Assembly (NCBI RefSeq): GCF_004302915.1
Contig: NZ_QQBI01000003.1
Coordinates: 62,001-126,000, forward strand
Length of the DNA: 64,000 nt
Source of the DNA: Komagataeibacter xylinus
GTDB taxonomy: Bacteria > Pseudomonadota > Alphaproteobacteria > Acetobacterales > Acetobacteraceae
Direction of reading: 5' to 3'
Shown here piece after piece: positions 63,464-64,000 of the stretch (the stretch's first letter is position 1; each line of letters opens with the position of its first letter). The position numbers were made by a program, and so were the translations under genes. Under the pieces are notes generated by a model that worked only from the letters and a program-made list of their open reading frames with translations, had not been told where the DNA came from and made no database searches.

Positions 63464-64000
63464 TCAGCCAAAAACTTTTTTCGCCATGCCCTCCGCCCGG
63501 TGGCGGGCGGCGCCGATATGGCGGTCGAAATCCTCGGCCAGCGGCCATTCGCCGGCATGCAGCGCCGCATCGCCATGCAGCCACACCCCCGCGCACGCCG
63601 CCTCCCACGCGGGCATGCCGGCGGCGAGCATGGCGGCGATGATGCCGGTCAGCGTATCGCCCGAGCCTGCCGTACCCAGCATGGGGGTGGCGTGTTCATT
63701 GATCGCCACGCGGCCATCGGGCGCGGCAATGATGGTATCGGGCCCCTTGAGCACCGTTACGGCACCCGTCTCGCAGGCGGCCCTGCGCGCGGCATCCACC
63801 CGGTCGGCACCCGGCTTGCCGAACACGCGCGCGAATTCGCCGATATGCGGCGTGATGATCGCCGCCCCCTTCAGCCGCTCCGGGTGGCCTGCCGCCATGC
63901 TGAAGGCCCCGGCATCGGCAATCACCGCGCGCCCTGCCCCCACCAGGGCGGGAAAGACCGCCGCCACCTCCGCCACCGAAAGGCCGGGGCCACACACCCA
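63464..64000 (-). CDS. ADP-dependent NAD(P)H-hydrate dehydratase part of Nnr (cut by window end)
   Basis: The frame is open to the last base of the window; 178 codons are visible. It shows a CGPGL motif, AVIADAGAFS, ITPHIGEFARVFG, VLKGPDTIIAAPDGRVAIN and the ATP/ADP-binding GTAGSGDTLTGIIAAMLAAG of YjeF C-terminal-type dehydratases. The enzyme repairs hydrated NADH and NADPH. In many bacteria the gene also encodes an N-terminal epimerase domain; that part lies beyond the window. Confidence 0.9.
   Translation of the reverse strand, partial: WVCGPGLSVAEVAAVFPALVGAGRAVIADAGAFSMAAGHPERLKGAAIITPHIGEFARVFGKPGADRVDAARRAACETGAVTVLKGPDTIIAAPDGRVAINEHATPMLGTAGSGDTLTGIIAAMLAAGMPAWEAACAGVWLHGDAALHAGEWPLAEDFDRHIGAARHRAEGMAKKVFG

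Overview
This window is chromosomal DNA of an acetic acid bacterium, most likely Komagataeibacter (Gluconacetobacter) or a close relative. The main evidence is a 1565-residue fused cellulose synthase of the BcsA-BcsB type, high G+C coding DNA, and classic alphaproteobacterial gene order: tig-clpP-clpX-lon-hup and nuo-birA-rnj-proS-lolC-lolD-dnaE. The genus is inferred from gene content only; no 16S rRNA gene is present.

Layout. 1-9.2 kb: end of an ABC permease, a periplasmic-type binding protein, tRNA-Asn, two secreted proteins whose genes look frameshifted, an esterase, a cation/proton antiporter, a divergent HxlR regulator/reductase pair and an MFS exporter. 9.2-11.5 kb: a CsaA-like protein coupled to xanthine phosphoribosyltransferase, an NDUFS4-like protein between tRNA-Pro and tRNA-Arg, and a secreted glycine-rich repeat protein. 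12-15.7 kb: a TonB/copper-receptor module. 15.7-18.5 kb: a flippase and an O-antigen-ligase-like protein. 18.6-21.5 kb: nrdB, a Mop protein, several tiny genes, an orphan barstar and tRNA-Ser. 22-26.7 kb: the solitary cellulose synthase. 27-34.7 kb: DEAD-box helicase, nitroreductase, metW/metX, dnaE. 34.9-36.3 kb: a lower-GC patch of unknown genes. 36.4-42.9 kb: lolD, lolC, proS, rnj, birA. 42.9-55.9 kb: the complex I operon. 56-64 kb: tRNA-Asp, tRNA-Val, hup, lon, clpX, clpP, tig, tRNA-Leu and the end of a NAD(P)HX dehydratase gene.

The complex I operon (nuoA to nuoN, minus strand) contains thirteen of the fourteen usual genes. nuoM is missing: nuoL is followed after 25 bases by nuoN, and the gap holds only a ribosome-site-like AAGG and a six-codon open frame that ends on the nuoN start codon. 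This is the most interesting observation. Next come the solitary cellulose synthase with all catalytic and c-di-GMP motifs but no bcsC, bcsD or bcsZ beside it; three genes each broken by a seven-base homopolymer where six would restore the frame; an interspersed ~130-bp element in three or four copies; and repeat-length-variable loci in tonB (26 hexamers) and in the glycine-rich protein (60-bp units).
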